A DNA stretch of 64,000 nt from Arthrobacter sp. PGP41 (GCF_002953935.1 NZ_CP026514.1:682001-746000), one strand, 5' to 3'; counted from the stretch's first letter, positions 1-9,512 are shown. The notes: a model not told the origin generated them from the letters alone. Numbers and translations: made by a program.

Positions 1-86
1 AAATCGTCAGCTGACGTCCGAAAAACGGCAGTGGTCCGGACCATAACATTTAGGACACACCGATGAACCCGAGGAAGGGAACCGTA

Positions 87-1922
87 ATGGGCGATCTGGC
101 ACAGAAGCCGCTGCTTGAGAAAGCACCCACCACACATGCCGGCCTGCTGGCATGGGTCGAAGAGGTTGCCGAGCTTACGCAGCCGGACCGGATCCACTGG
201 GTTGACGGATCCGAGGCGGAAAACACGCGCCTCACAGACGAGCTCGTGGCTGCCGGCACCCTGACCCGGCTGAACCAGGAACTGTTCCCCAACTCCTTCG
301 CCGCTTTCTCCGACCCCGCGGACGTTGCCCGTGTGGAGGAGCAGACCTTCATCTGCTCGGAAAACAGGCGCGACGCAGGCTTCACCAACAACTGGATGGC
401 ACCGGCCGAGATGAAGGAGAAGCTGCGCGGACTGTTTGCCGGCTCCATGCGCGGCCGAACCATGTACGTCATCCCGTTCGTCATGGGCCACCTGGACGCG
501 GAGGACCCGAAGTTCGGCGTCGAGATCACGGACAGCGCCTACGTTGTTGCCTCGATGCGGATCATGGCCCGCATCGGCACCGACGTGCTGGACCGCATCA
601 CTGAAACCAACGCGTTCTACGTCCCCGCGCTGCACTCCCTCGGCGCCCCGCTGGAGCCCGGCCAGAATGACGTGCCGTGGCCGTGCAACCCGGACAAGTG
701 GATTGTCCACTTCCCTGAGGAGCGGTCCATCTGGTCCTTCGGCTCCGGCTACGGCGGCAACGCCCTGCTGGGCAAGAAGTGCTATGCCCTCCGCATCGCC
801 TCCGTGATGGCCCGCGACGAAGGCTGGCTGGCCGAGCACATGCTCATCCTGAAGCTGACCTCCCCCGAGCAGAAGACGTACTACGTCTCGGCAGCCTTCC
901 CGTCTGCCTGCGGCAAGACCAACCTTGCGCTGCTCGACCCCACCATCAAGGGCTGGAAGGTGGAGACCCTCGGCGACGACATCACCTGGATGCGCTTCGG
1001 CAAGGAAGGCGAGCTCCGCGCCGTCAACCCCGAAGCCGGCCTGTTTGGCGTGGCCCCCGGCACCGGCTGGGGCACCAACCCCAACGCGATGCGTGCCATT
1101 GCAAAGGGCAACAGCATCTTTACCAACGTCGCCCTCACTGACGACGGCGGCGTGTGGTGGGAGGGCATGACCGAGGAAGTGCCCGCGCACCTCACCGACT
1201 GGCAGGGCAACTCCTGGACTCCGGATTCGGACACGCCTGCTGCGCACCCGAACTCCCGCTTCTGCACCCCGATCGACCAGATCGACATGCTGGCCGAGGA
1301 GTACCACAGCCCCAATGGTGTGGAGCTCTCCGCCATCCTGTTCGGCGGCCGCCGCAAGACCACCATTCCGCTGGTCACCGAGGCGCGCAGCTGGTCCAAC
1401 GGCATCTTCATGGGAGCAACCCTGTCCTCGGAAACCACTGCAGCAGCAGCCGGTGCCGTAGGCGTGGTGCGTCGGGATCCCATGGCCATGCTGCCCTTCA
1501 TCGGCTACGACGCCGGCGACTACCTGAACCACTGGGTCAACCTCTCCGCAAAGGCCAACCCGGAGCGCCTGCCCAAGATCTTCCTGGTCAACTGGTTCCG
1601 CCGGAACTCCGAAGGCGGCTTCGCATGGCCCGGCTTCGGCGACAACGCCCGCGTCCTCAAGTGGGCCATCGAGCGGCTCGAGGGCAAGGCCGACGCCGTC
1701 GAAACACCCATCGGCTTTGTGCCGACGGGCGATGCCATCGATCTCGACGGCCTGGACATGACCCCGGCGCAGGTTGAGGAAGCCGTCAAGGTGGACCCGG
1801 TCGAGTGGGCCACGGAGCTTGCGTCCATCGAGGAATGGTTCGCCAACTTCGGCGAGTCGCTCCCGGCGGCACTTCAGTCCGAGCTGGCCGGCCTGAAGTC
1901 CAGGCTGGGACAGGCCTCCTAG
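87..1922 (+). CDS. pckG: Phosphoenolpyruvate carboxykinase (GTP)
   Basis: A 611-residue cytosolic enzyme that converts oxaloacetate and GTP to PEP, GDP and CO2, the entry step of gluconeogenesis; it may also run anaplerotically. The length matches the GTP-type family. The P-loop SACGKT sits at residues 273-278 and includes the family's hyper-reactive cysteine (Cys275). A GDDITWM metal/nucleotide segment and an FGGRR segment follow in the usual order. The longest frame opens at position 63, but the ATG at 87 is preferred because GAGGAAGG lies 8 nt upstream of it. The gene stands alone and ends at a strong two-way terminator shared with hmp. The family call is firm; physiological direction is inferred. 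Confidence 0.97.
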   Translation: MGDLAQKPLLEKAPTTHAGLLAWVEEVAELTQPDRIHWVDGSEAENTRLTDELVAAGTLTRLNQELFPNSFAAFSDPADVARVEEQTFICSENRRDAGFTNNWMAPAEMKEKLRGLFAGSMRGRTMYVIPFVMGHLDAEDPKFGVEITDSAYVVASMRIMARIGTDVLDRITETNAFYVPALHSLGAPLEPGQNDVPWPCNPDKWIVHFPEERSIWSFGSGYGGNALLGKKCYALRIASVMARDEGWLAEHMLILKLTSPEQKTYYVSAAFPSACGKTNLALLDPTIKGWKVETLGDDITWMRFGKEGELRAVNPEAGLFGVAPGTGWGTNPNAMRAIAKGNSIFTNVALTDDGGVWWEGMTEEVPAHLTDWQGNSWTPDSDTPAAHPNSRFCTPIDQIDMLAEEYHSPNGVELSAILFGGRRKTTIPLVTEARSWSNGIFMGATLSSETTAAAAGAVGVVRRDPMAMLPFIGYDAGDYLNHWVNLSAKANPERLPKIFLVNWFRRNSEGGFAWPGFGDNARVLKWAIERLEGKADAVETPIGFVPTGDAIDLDGLDMTPAQVEEAVKVDPVEWATELASIEEWFANFGESLPAALQSELAGLKSRLGQAS

Positions 1923-1945
1923 GAACAGCGGCGTTCCTCAGCGGG

Positions 1946-1994
1946 ACGACGGCGGCCCCGCACCTTTTCGCGAAAGGTGCGGGGCCGCCGTCGT
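1946..1994. terminator. Bidirectional terminator between pckG and hmp
   Basis: Perfect 22-bp inverted repeat (arms 1946-1967 and 1973-1994) with a 5-nt loop. It lies between two convergent genes, so it can end transcription from both sides. Confidence 0.85.
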
Positions 1995-2000
1995 TGGCTT

Positions 2001-3161
2001 CTAGCTGGCGAGCCAGATGTCCGGGCCGAAGACCTCATAGTGGATCCGGGCGGCCGGGATGCCGGCGTTGATGGCTTCGTCACGGATGTTCTTCATGAAC
2101 GGCAGCGGGCCGCAGAGGTATAGGGACGCCTCCGCCGGCAGGTCCACCTCACGCAGAGACATGAAACCTTCCTTGGCTCCGGCCGCGGGCTGTTCGAGCC
2201 AGAGCTGCAGCTTGGCACCGTCCAGACGATTGACGTCGTCCGTCATCTGGCTGCGCAGGGCCCAGCTGTCCAAGGTGCTTTCCGCGTGGAGCACCAGCAC
2301 TTGCCGTTCGGATCCGGACTCTGCCAGGGACCGAAGGATGGACGCGGTAGGGGTGCAGCCGATGCCAGCGGAAGCCAGCACCACCGGCCCGTCACCGTCC
2401 TTCAGGGTGATCTCGCCGTAGGGGTTGGAGATCTCCAGGATGTCGCCGACCTGCACGTTGTTGTGGAGCACGGGCGAGACTTCGCCGCCGTCGTCCAGTT
2501 TGGTGGTGAAGGTGCGGCCGGTGCCGGCGTCGCCGGAGAGGGAGTACTGGCGGACCTGGCGAAGGCCGTCCGGCAGCGTGACCTTGACGCTGATGTACTG
2601 GCCCGGAAGCGCTTCGGTGATGGGGGTGTCGTCCGCGGGCTCCAGCGTGAAGGTCATGGCACCGGTGCCGGCGGGGGTTTTCGCGGCCACGCGCCAGGGA
2701 GCCCACATCTTGCTGTTGGCCTGGCGTGCGTACAGGCCCTTCTCGATCTTGATCAGCGCGTCGGCCATGAGCCAATAGACCTCGGTCCATGCCTCGGCGA
2801 TCTCGGGGGTGATCACCTCTGAGAGGTCATCGGCAATGGCAGCGAAGAGGTGCTCGTAGACTACCTGGTACTGCGGTTCAGTGATACCCAGGGACGCGTG
2901 CTTGTGGGCGATCCGGGAGAGGACGGTCTCCGGAAGGGTGCCCGGGTTGTTGACCAGGTGGGTCGCGAAAGCGGCGATGCTTCCGGCGAGAGCCTGCTGC
3001 TGGTTGCCCGAGCGCTGGTTGGAGCGGCTGAACAGGCCGTCCAGAAGCTCGGGGTGCGCTGCGAACAGGCGCGCGTAGAAGTTGGGGGTGATGGCGCCGA
3101 TCCGTGAACCGACCAGGGGCAGCGTTGCTTCGATGACGGGGCGGGATTTTTCCGAGAGCAT
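2001..3161 (-). CDS. hmp: Flavohemoprotein, nitric oxide dioxygenase
   Basis: A 386-residue cytosolic protein that oxidises nitric oxide to nitrate using O2 and NAD(P)H. The N-terminal globin domain (about 1-140) has the distal tyrosine at Tyr29 and the proximal haem histidine in the AHKHASL segment (His88). The FAD domain has RQYSLSG, and the NAD domain has GIGCTPTAS followed by a C-terminal YEVFGPD segment. The frame stays open 27 codons further upstream, but the ATG at 3161 begins the canonical globin (MLSEKSRPV) and has AGGAG just ahead. It lies 142 bp downstream of the Rrf2 regulator gene, with a 12-3-12 palindrome between them, so NO-responsive control by that regulator is likely. Confidence 0.95.
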   Translation of the reverse strand: MLSEKSRPVIEATLPLVGSRIGAITPNFYARLFAAHPELLDGLFSRSNQRSGNQQQALAGSIAAFATHLVNNPGTLPETVLSRIAHKHASLGITEPQYQVVYEHLFAAIADDLSEVITPEIAEAWTEVYWLMADALIKIEKGLYARQANSKMWAPWRVAAKTPAGTGAMTFTLEPADDTPITEALPGQYISVKVTLPDGLRQVRQYSLSGDAGTGRTFTTKLDDGGEVSPVLHNNVQVGDILEISNPYGEITLKDGDGPVVLASAGIGCTPTASILRSLAESGSERQVLVLHAESTLDSWALRSQMTDDVNRLDGAKLQLWLEQPAAGAKEGFMSLREVDLPAEASLYLCGPLPFMKNIRDEAINAGIPAARIHYEVFGPDIWLAS

Positions 3162-3238
3162 GGGAACTCCTGAGGTAGTGACCGGGGCCTTCGTCCGGCC
3201 TTCGTGAATACCTGCATTCCATATGCTGGTTTTCATAC

Positions 3239-3265
3239 CCAACTTCTACATCTTGTAGAAGTTGG
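3239..3265. promoter_or_regulatory. Palindromic operator upstream of hmp (probable NsrR site)
   Basis: Perfect inverted repeat with 12-bp arms (ccaacttctaca / tgtagaagttgg) and a 3-bp centre, 78 bp before the hmp start. It has no T-run, so it is not a terminator. Being next to an Rrf2 regulator gene and a flavohemoprotein gene, it is the obvious candidate operator. Binding by the neighbouring protein is inferred. Confidence 0.72.
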
Positions 3266-3303
3266 AAGCAAATCGGCCGGTGGTGAAGGCGGGGCCGGGG
3301 GTG

Positions 3304-3753
3304 TCAGAGCCCCGGGCGGAGTCCGATCATGCTGAAGACCGGGGCCATTTGGCCGGACACGGGGAGGTCCGCAATGTTGACGGAATCGAGTTCCTGGTAG
3401 AAAGCCTCGCGTGCCCGGGAGAGTGCGGAGCGGAGCCGGCATTCGTTGATCAGGGGGCAGTTCCCGCCGGGAGCCACGCAGTCCGCCGCGTCGGTCCGGG
3501 TATCGAGCTGCCGCAGGACCTGACCCACGGTGGCATTGCGGCCGGCGTGGCTAAGGCGGGAACCGCCGGTCCGGCCGCGGACCACCTCGAGATATCCGAG
3601 GGTGCGCAGCTTCGCCATCGCTTTGCTGACGTGGTTGTAGGGCGTGCCTACGGAGTCGGCGACGTTCTGCGTGGTCAGCAGGGCACCCGCGGGGGCTGCC
3701 GCAAGCACCATGAGGGCCCGCAGGCTGACGTCGGCGAACGCGTTGATCTTCAT
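3304..3753 (-). CDS. nsrR: Rrf2-family Fe-S regulator, NsrR-like
   Basis: A 149-residue transcription factor. The N-terminal half is a winged helix-turn-helix (NVADSVGTPYNHVSKAM recognition region at about 31-47, then a GRTGGSRL wing). Three cysteines in the C-terminal half (C-X6-C-X5-C within DCVAPGGNCPLINEC) match the iron-sulfur ligand set of Rrf2 proteins such as NsrR and IscR. NsrR proteins sense nitric oxide through the cluster and repress hmp. Here hmp is the next gene downstream on the same strand, with a palindrome between, which supports NsrR over IscR. The regulator identity is inferred from context and the cysteine pattern. Confidence 0.85.
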   Translation of the reverse strand: MKINAFADVSLRALMVLAAAPAGALLTTQNVADSVGTPYNHVSKAMAKLRTLGYLEVVRGRTGGSRLSHAGRNATVGQVLRQLDTRTDAADCVAPGGNCPLINECRLRSALSRAREAFYQELDSVNIADLPVSGQMAPVFSMIGLRPGL

Positions 3754-3768
3754 GGAGGCGCCGCCGGT

Positions 3769-4257
3769 CTAGTCCACCCAGATCGCGGGCTCGCTGGCAT
3801 CGGCCGCCAGCTCCCCGAATTCCCACGTCTGGGTTCCGGCATTGGCCGAGTAGGGCAGCACGGCAGCGAAGACAGAGCCGTCGCGGTGTTCAGCCGCCAC
3901 GTGGATGGCGTCCGAGTCCTCCTCCACCAGCAGGATGTCGCAGACCACGGCGGCAGCCCGGAAGTCCTCCCGGTTCTGCCGCAGCAGGGCTGTGAGGTCG
4001 CTGATCATGGCGTCGGCATCAAAGTCGCCGTCTGAACCTTCCGCGGCGTCTGCCGGCGAGACGGCCACCAGCCGCACCTCGCCGTCGTTCTGGACGGTCA
4101 GGGCGAAGGGCAGGAAGCCGCCGCTGCGGTGCAGCTGCTCCTGGGCGGCACTGACGCCCGTGCCCAGGAGGTTCTCCAGGTCCGTGGCGGTGGCATCCGG
4201 CACCGAGCCGCGCCAGGAGCCCTGTCCTTCGGAGCCCGGCTCCGGGGTGTCTGTCAC
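3769..4257 (-). CDS. Conserved hypothetical protein
   Basis: A 162-residue acidic soluble protein of unknown function, with no signal peptide or membrane segment. It has a proline/glycine-rich first 25 residues and then alternating predicted strands and helices (FLPFALTVQNDGEVRLVAVS, ICD-type core VVCDILLVEEDSD), compatible with one small alpha/beta domain. It starts at a GTG 6 nt after the phosphomannomutase stop, so translation is probably coupled to that gene. A short gap then leads to nsrR on the same strand. No family is recognised with confidence. Confidence 0.75.
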   Translation of the reverse strand: MTDTPEPGSEGQGSWRGSVPDATATDLENLLGTGVSAAQEQLHRSGGFLPFALTVQNDGEVRLVAVSPADAAEGSDGDFDADAMISDLTALLRQNREDFRAAAVVCDILLVEEDSDAIHVAAEHRDGSVFAAVLPYSANAGTQTWEFGELAADASEPAIWVD

Positions 4258-4263
4258 GCTGGC

Positions 4264-5682
4264 CTACGCCCGGACAATCGACAGGACCCGGTCCCGGACC
4301 TGTTCCATGGTGGCGCGGTCGGTCGCCTCGGCGTTGAGCCGGAGGAAGGGTTCGGTGTTGGACGGACGCAGGTTGAACCAGTAGCTGCCGTCGTTGGCCG
4401 TGAACGTGCTGCCGTCCAGGGTGTCGATGGTGATGTCCTCGTCCGCGAAGGCCGCTCGGACACGCTCGACGGCGGCGGGCTTGTCATCGACCTCGGAGTT
4501 GATCTCGCCCGAGCTGACGTACGGCTCGTACTCGCGGCCCAGTTCCGAAAGGGGTCCGTCCTGTTCACCCAGGGCCGCCAGCACGTGCATGGCCGCCAGC
4601 ATGCCCGTGTCCGCGTTCCAGAAGTCACGGAAGTAGAAGTGGGCTGAGTGCTCCCCGCCGAAGACGGCGCCTTCCTTCGCCATGACCGCCTTGATGAAGG
4701 AGTGGCCCACCCGCGTGCGGACAGCCCGGCCGCCGTCGTGCTCTACAAGCTCTGACACGGCCCGCGAGGTGAGGAGATTGTGGATGATCGTGGGGGTTGC
4801 CTCGCCCAGGGCCTTGGCGCGGGCAATCTCGCGGCGCGCCACCATGCCGGTAATGGCCGACGGCGAGACGGGCTCGCCCTTCTCGTCCACCACGAAGCAG
4901 CGGTCGGCGTCGCCGTCGAACGCCAGGCCGATGTCCGCGCGGTGCTCCACCACTGCCGCCTGCAGGTCGCGGAGGTTCTCCGGTTCCAGCGGGTTCGCAG
5001 GGTGGTTGGGGAAGGAACCGTCCAGCTCGAAGTACAGGGGGATGATGTCCAGGGGCAGCTTGGGGAGCAGGGTATCGCCCAGCACTGCAGGGGTGGTGAG
5101 CCCTGCCATGCCGTTGCCGGCGTCCACAACAACCTTCAGCGGCCGGGACCCGGACAGGTCCACGAGCTTGCGGAGGTATTCGGAGTAGTCCTTGAGGACG
5201 TCGCGGACACCGATAAGCCCGCGCTTGGCCGCGGCCGGGATGGCGCCGGTGTTGAGGTACTTCTCGGCGAGGGCCTGGATGTCCTTGAGGCCGGACTCGG
5301 AAGAAATGGGAACGGCGCCGGCCTTGGACATCTTGATGCCGTTGTAGCCGGCAGGGTTGTGGCTCGCGGTGAATGTGGCCCCGGCACGGTTCAGGTAACC
5401 GCACGCGAAGTACAGCTCGTCCGTGGAAATCAGGTCCAGCAGCTCAACGTTGGCGCCGCGGGTGGCTGCGCCGTTGGCGAAGGCCTTGCTGAACTCCGGG
5501 GAGGACGGGCGCATGTCGCCGCCCACCAGGATGGTTTGGCCTTCGAGCTGGAGGATGTCCACGAAGGCGGCCCCCACGGCTTCGACGATTTCGGCGGTGA
5601 TGGATTCGCCCACGATGCCGCGGACGTCGTACGCCTTGAAGGATGCCGAAAGGTCATAAGTCGTTGTCTGTTCGCTAGTCAC
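4264..5682 (-). CDS. manB: Phosphomannomutase / phosphoglucomutase
   Basis: A 472-residue alpha-D-phosphohexomutase that interconverts hexose 1- and 6-phosphates, supplying mannose 1-phosphate or glucose 1-phosphate for cell-wall sugars and glycans. All four family motifs are present: the phosphoserine loop TASHNP (about residue 104), the metal loop DGDADR (about 255), the sugar-specificity loop GGEHS (about 342) and the phosphate-binding RPSNTEP (about 442). The longest frame begins at 5826, but the GTG at 5682 starts the conserved protein and has TAAGAT 7 nt upstream, suggesting a leaderless mRNA. It is divergent from recQ. Mannose versus glucose preference cannot be read from the sequence. 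Confidence 0.92.
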   Translation of the reverse strand: MTSEQTTTYDLSASFKAYDVRGIVGESITAEIVEAVGAAFVDILQLEGQTILVGGDMRPSSPEFSKAFANGAATRGANVELLDLISTDELYFACGYLNRAGATFTASHNPAGYNGIKMSKAGAVPISSESGLKDIQALAEKYLNTGAIPAAAKRGLIGVRDVLKDYSEYLRKLVDLSGSRPLKVVVDAGNGMAGLTTPAVLGDTLLPKLPLDIIPLYFELDGSFPNHPANPLEPENLRDLQAAVVEHRADIGLAFDGDADRCFVVDEKGEPVSPSAITGMVARREIARAKALGEATPTIIHNLLTSRAVSELVEHDGGRAVRTRVGHSFIKAVMAKEGAVFGGEHSAHFYFRDFWNADTGMLAAMHVLAALGEQDGPLSELGREYEPYVSSGEINSEVDDKPAAVERVRAAFADEDITIDTLDGSTFTANDGSYWFNLRPSNTEPFLRLNAEATDRATMEQVRDRVLSIVRA

Positions 5683-5695
5683 GGGCTTTATCTTA
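5683..5695 (-). promoter_or_regulatory. Leaderless -10 element of manB
   Basis: TAAGAT at 5695-5690, then 7 nt, then the GTG start. No ribosome-binding site is visible. Confidence 0.55.
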
Positions 5696-5813
5696 CGTGG
5701 GCCGCGAAAGTGGCTGTGGAGGACGGGTGGGGACAGGCGTATGTGACACGAACCTGCGGTGGCGGGGTTTCCACATAGGACGCTCCCGTGCGCCTGGTGT
5801 CGGAGGCGGCTGG

Positions 5814-5825
5814 GATACTGAATCA
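5814..5825 (+). promoter_or_regulatory. Leaderless -10 element of recQ
   Basis: GATACT at 5814-5819, then 6 nt, then the ATG at 5826. There is no Shine-Dalgarno sequence. Confidence 0.45.
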
Positions 5826-8036
5826 ATGGTCGATAACCAGCACGCCACCAGCCTCATTGAACCCGTACCCGTTCCTGAACCGGCAAACAGCAACATCCTT
5901 CCGTCTTCGGCGACCCACGCGCAGGCGCTCGCCGTTCTCCGCGAGCTGGTGGGCAACCCGACGGCCGGTTTCCACGAGGGCCAGTTTGAAGCCATCGAGG
6001 CACTGGTCGACGACGGCCGCAGGGCGTTGGTAGTGCAGCGTACCGGTTGGGGAAAATCGGCAGTCTATTTCGTGGCCTCCTTGCTCCTGCGCCGCCGCGG
6101 GGCCGGGCCCACGCTCATCGTGTCGCCACTCCTCGCCCTGATGCGGGACCAGGTAGCCGCGGCGGCCCGGGCAGGAGTGCGTGCCGTGGCCATCAACTCC
6201 GCGAACCAGCTGGAATGGGACACCGTCCGCGAACAGCTCGCCGCTGACCAGGTGGACGTCCTGCTCGTGTCCCCCGAACGGCTGACCAACCCGTCCTTCC
6301 GCGAAAACCAGCTTCCCGAACTCATCCGGCGCACAGGCCTGCTCGTCATCGACGAGGCACACTGCATCTCCGACTGGGGCCACGACTTCCGGCCCGACTA
6401 CCGCAGGATCGCGGACCTGATTACCCGGTTGCCGGATTCGGTTCCCGTCCTTGCCACCACAGCCACGGCCAACTCCCGGGTGGTCCACGACATTGAAGAG
6501 CAGCTCGGCGCCGGCGTCCTCACCATCCGTGGTGCGCTGGGCAGGGATTCCCTGCGGCTGGGGGTCCTGTCACTTCCTGATGCCAAGCAGCGCCTGGGCT
6601 GGCTGTTGACGCATCTGGCCGACCTTCCCGGAAGCGGCATCATCTATACGTTGACGGTGTCCGCGGCGGAGGATACAGCGCGCCTCCTGGCGGAGGCCGG
6701 CCACGAGGTGCTGGCCTATACCGGGCGCACGGACCCCGCAGACAGGGAACGCGCCGAACAGCTCCTGAAGGACAACCAGGTAAAGGCGCTGGTTGCCACG
6801 TCCGCACTGGGCATGGGTTTTGACAAGCCCGATCTCGGCTTCGTGGTCCACCTCGGAGCGCCGTCCTCGCCGGTGGCTTACTACCAGCAGGTTGGGCGCG
6901 CCGGCCGCGGGGCGGCAAACGCCGATGTCCTGCTCCTGCCGGGCCCCGAAGACCGGGACATCTGGCAGTACTTCGCCACGGCCTCCATGCCGTCGGAGGA
7001 AAAAGCCGCCGCCGTCCTCACGGCGCTGGCCGAAGCAGGCACCGCACTGTCCACGGTCGCGTTGGAAGCCAGGGTGGACCTCCGACGCACTCCGCTGGAA
7101 CTGCTGTTGAAAGTCCTCTCGGTGGATGGCGCCGTGGAACGCGTGGGCGGCGGCTGGCGGTCCACCGGCCGGCCCTGGGCCTACGACGCCGAGCGGTACC
7201 GGCGGATAGCGGAGGCCCGCGTGGACGAGCAGGACTCCATGGTGATCTACCAGGACACTGCCGGCTGCCGGATGGAATACATCACGTCCGTCCTTGACGA
7301 CGAGACCGCCCACGCCTGTGGCAGGTGCGATAACTGCGCCGGCAGGTGGTTCCCGGCAGAGATTGCCGAGCATGCCACCGCTGCGGCCGGCCAGACCCTC
7401 AGCAGGGCGGGCGGGGTGCTGGAACCACGGCTGCAGTGGCCCAGCGGCATGGACCGTCTTGGTGTCCCGGTGAAGGGAAAGCTCAAACCTGCAGAAGGAG
7501 TCTCCGAGGGGCGGGTCCTCGCAAGGCTGACAGACCTGGGCTGGGGCGGGGCACTGCGGGAGCTGTTTGCGGCCGGCGCGGGGGACCGGCCCGTTGACCC
7601 CGGCATGCTTCAGGCATGTGTCCAGGTGCTGCGCGAATGGGGTACGGGCAACCCCGGCAATCCCGGGTGGAGCGGGGCGGGACGGCCGGCGGCCATCGTC
7701 AGCATCCCCTCGCGGGGCAAGCCTGAGCTGGTGGGATCCCTTGCGAAGGGAATCTCGGAGATCGGCCGCATCCCATACCTGGGCGAGCTACAGCTTGCCC
7801 ACGGGGGCCCCACGGGAAGCCGCGGCGGCAACAGCGCCTACAGGCTGGCGGGGGTGTGGGACCGCCTGGTGGTGGGGCCGGAGCTTGAGGCCGCACTGGG
7901 CCCGTTGCAGGGCGGCAGCGTGATGCTGGTCGATGACATCGTGGACAGCAGGTGGACGCTCACCGTGGCCGGCCGGGCCCTTCGCCAGGCCGGGGCTGGT
8001 GCTGTGCTTCCTCTGGTGCTGGCCCAGGCGGGCTGA
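5826..8036 (+). CDS. recQ: RecQ-family ATP-dependent DNA helicase with C-terminal phosphoribosyltransferase-like domain
   Basis: A 736-residue DNA helicase, expected to unwind 3'-tailed or branched DNA in repair. Walker A is RTGWGKS (about 72-78), the DEAH box is at 176-179, and helicase motifs continue to about 390. Four cysteines (one at about 481 and the CGRCDNC cluster at about 498-505) match the RecQ zinc domain. A winged-helix-like region follows. The last 120 residues look like a phosphoribosyltransferase fold, with a PRPP-loop-like VMLVDDIVDS at about 701. There is no HRDC domain. The frame opens at 5697, but the ATG at 5826 is preferred: it gives a normal N-terminus and has a GATACT element 6 nt upstream. 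Confidence 0.88.
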   Translation: MVDNQHATSLIEPVPVPEPANSNILPSSATHAQALAVLRELVGNPTAGFHEGQFEAIEALVDDGRRALVVQRTGWGKSAVYFVASLLLRRRGAGPTLIVSPLLALMRDQVAAAARAGVRAVAINSANQLEWDTVREQLAADQVDVLLVSPERLTNPSFRENQLPELIRRTGLLVIDEAHCISDWGHDFRPDYRRIADLITRLPDSVPVLATTATANSRVVHDIEEQLGAGVLTIRGALGRDSLRLGVLSLPDAKQRLGWLLTHLADLPGSGIIYTLTVSAAEDTARLLAEAGHEVLAYTGRTDPADRERAEQLLKDNQVKALVATSALGMGFDKPDLGFVVHLGAPSSPVAYYQQVGRAGRGAANADVLLLPGPEDRDIWQYFATASMPSEEKAAAVLTALAEAGTALSTVALEARVDLRRTPLELLLKVLSVDGAVERVGGGWRSTGRPWAYDAERYRRIAEARVDEQDSMVIYQDTAGCRMEYITSVLDDETAHACGRCDNCAGRWFPAEIAEHATAAAGQTLSRAGGVLEPRLQWPSGMDRLGVPVKGKLKPAEGVSEGRVLARLTDLGWGGALRELFAAGAGDRPVDPGMLQACVQVLREWGTGNPGNPGWSGAGRPAAIVSIPSRGKPELVGSLAKGISEIGRIPYLGELQLAHGGPTGSRGGNSAYRLAGVWDRLVVGPELEAALGPLQGGSVMLVDDIVDSRWTLTVAGRALRQAGAGAVLPLVLAQAG

Positions 8037-8066
8037 ATCTGGGTGCCCTGACTTAGGCCGGCAGGG

Positions 8067-9500
8067 CTAGACCCGCTGGGCTTTACCTCGGCTGACTTCC
8101 GCTCCGGCATGCCGCGGCAGGAACAGGCTGTCCGCCGTGCTCGCCAACATCAGCACTGCCATGGCGAGGAACGCGCCGCGGAAAGGTCCGGCTGCGTCAG
8201 CTGGAAAGCTGTTGAGCCCGTCGAACAGGCGGATGAGCAAGGCCCCGATGGCAATGCCCGCAGCAGTGGCGAGCTGGACCAGTGTGGCAGAAACAGTATT
8301 CGCCGAGGTGAGCTGTGCCGGCGCGATGTCGGCGTACTGGACTGACGCGTAGGCAGAGAACCCGATCGAGCGGAAGGCGCCGCTGCAGACCAGCAGGGCA
8401 AACGTCAGCGGCCCTGGCGTTTCTGCCGTGAGCAGGGCGCAGAGGATAAACGTGGCCGCAGAAGCAAGGGAGGCAAAGACGAGCATCGCCTTGAAGCCAA
8501 AGCGCCGGATCAGCGGAGTGGTGGCCGGCTTGATGCCGATGTTGCCGATGAAGACGGCCGCCACCATGGCACCTGCGTGCAGCGGGGACCAGCCGAACCC
8601 GGCCTGGAACATCAGCGGCAGCAGGAACGGGACGGAACTGATGGCCAGCCGGTAGGCGAACCCGCCGGTGGCCATCGCCCTGAACGTGCGGGTGCTGAAA
8701 ACCCCGAGGTCAAAGAGCGGGTTAGGGGTCCTGCGCATCCAGAACACGGCGCAGGCAACGGCCGCCACGCCGAAACCAGCGCTCAGGGCCGCCCAGGGAG
8801 CGTCAGGGTGGGCGCTCACCAGTTCAAGGCCCGCCACCAGGGCGCCCACGCCCAGCGTGGTGAGCGACAGGCCCAACCAGTCCAGCCGCCGCCCGCCGTC
8901 GCCCACGGCAGCAGGAACCAGCCGGAGTGCCGCAAGCAGTGCGGCCGCACCCAGCGGGAGGTTGATCAGGAAGATCCAGTGCCAGGAAAGATAGGTGGTC
9001 AGGGCCCCGCCTACCAGCGGTGCGAGTACTGGCGCCAGGAGCCCGGGCCACACCAGGAACGCAGTGGCGCGGAGGAGGTCCGCCTTAGGGGTCCCGCGGA
9101 GGACCAGGAGGGTTCCCACCGGAACCATCATGGCGCCCCCGAACCCCTGCGCGGTCCTGCTGAGGGTGAGGGCAACCAGGTCCTGGCTGAGCGAACAGGC
9201 CAGGGATGCTGCCGTGAAGATGGCGATGGCAAGGCAAAATATGCGGCGGGCGCCAAAGCGCTCAGCCAGCCAGCCGCTGAGCGGAATGCCCATGGCGACG
9301 GTCAGCAGGTAGGCCGTCATCGTGATGTTGACGTCCGCGGCGGGAACCCGGAAGTCGGCAGCGATGTTGGGGATGGCCGTGGTGAGGACGGTGCCGTCCA
9401 GGAACTCCATGAAGAAAGTGGCAGCCACCAGCAGCGCCAGGCGGGGGCTCCACGCCTGCACCGCGCCGTGCGCCTCATCCACCGTGTTGCTTGCTGCCAT
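8067..9500 (-). CDS. MFS drug/proton antiporter-type transporter (DHA2-like)
   Basis: A 477-residue integral membrane protein with many hydrophobic segments and the DHA2 signature early on (FFMEFLDGTVLTTAIPNIA, first helix). A GIPLSGWLAERFGARR loop between helices 2 and 3 is the conserved MFS motif A. It probably exports drugs or metabolites using the proton gradient; the substrate is unknown. The frame runs upstream through the tRNA-Ser gene, which cannot be coding, so the ATG at 9500 is chosen; a CAGGAT hexamer lies 6 nt upstream. It is convergent with recQ, with 30 bp between them and no evident terminator. Confidence 0.88.
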   Translation of the reverse strand: MAASNTVDEAHGAVQAWSPRLALLVAATFFMEFLDGTVLTTAIPNIAADFRVPAADVNITMTAYLLTVAMGIPLSGWLAERFGARRIFCLAIAIFTAASLACSLSQDLVALTLSRTAQGFGGAMMVPVGTLLVLRGTPKADLLRATAFLVWPGLLAPVLAPLVGGALTTYLSWHWIFLINLPLGAAALLAALRLVPAAVGDGGRRLDWLGLSLTTLGVGALVAGLELVSAHPDAPWAALSAGFGVAAVACAVFWMRRTPNPLFDLGVFSTRTFRAMATGGFAYRLAISSVPFLLPLMFQAGFGWSPLHAGAMVAAVFIGNIGIKPATTPLIRRFGFKAMLVFASLASAATFILCALLTAETPGPLTFALLVCSGAFRSIGFSAYASVQYADIAPAQLTSANTVSATLVQLATAAGIAIGALLIRLFDGLNSFPADAAGPFRGAFLAMAVLMLASTADSLFLPRHAGAEVSRGKAQRV

Positions 9501-9512
9501 CCGACAATCCTG
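9501..9512 (-). promoter_or_regulatory. Possible leaderless -10 variant (CAGGAT) of the MFS gene
   Basis: CAGGAT at 9512-9507, then 6 nt, then the ATG at 9500. The same hexamer and spacing recur before the aldo/keto reductase at 20849. Confidence 0.35.

Noticed and set aside
1-86. Extra N-terminal residues of PckG from ATG 63
   Set aside because: The GAGGAAGG site is spaced for ATG 87, and no family member begins with MNPRKGTV.
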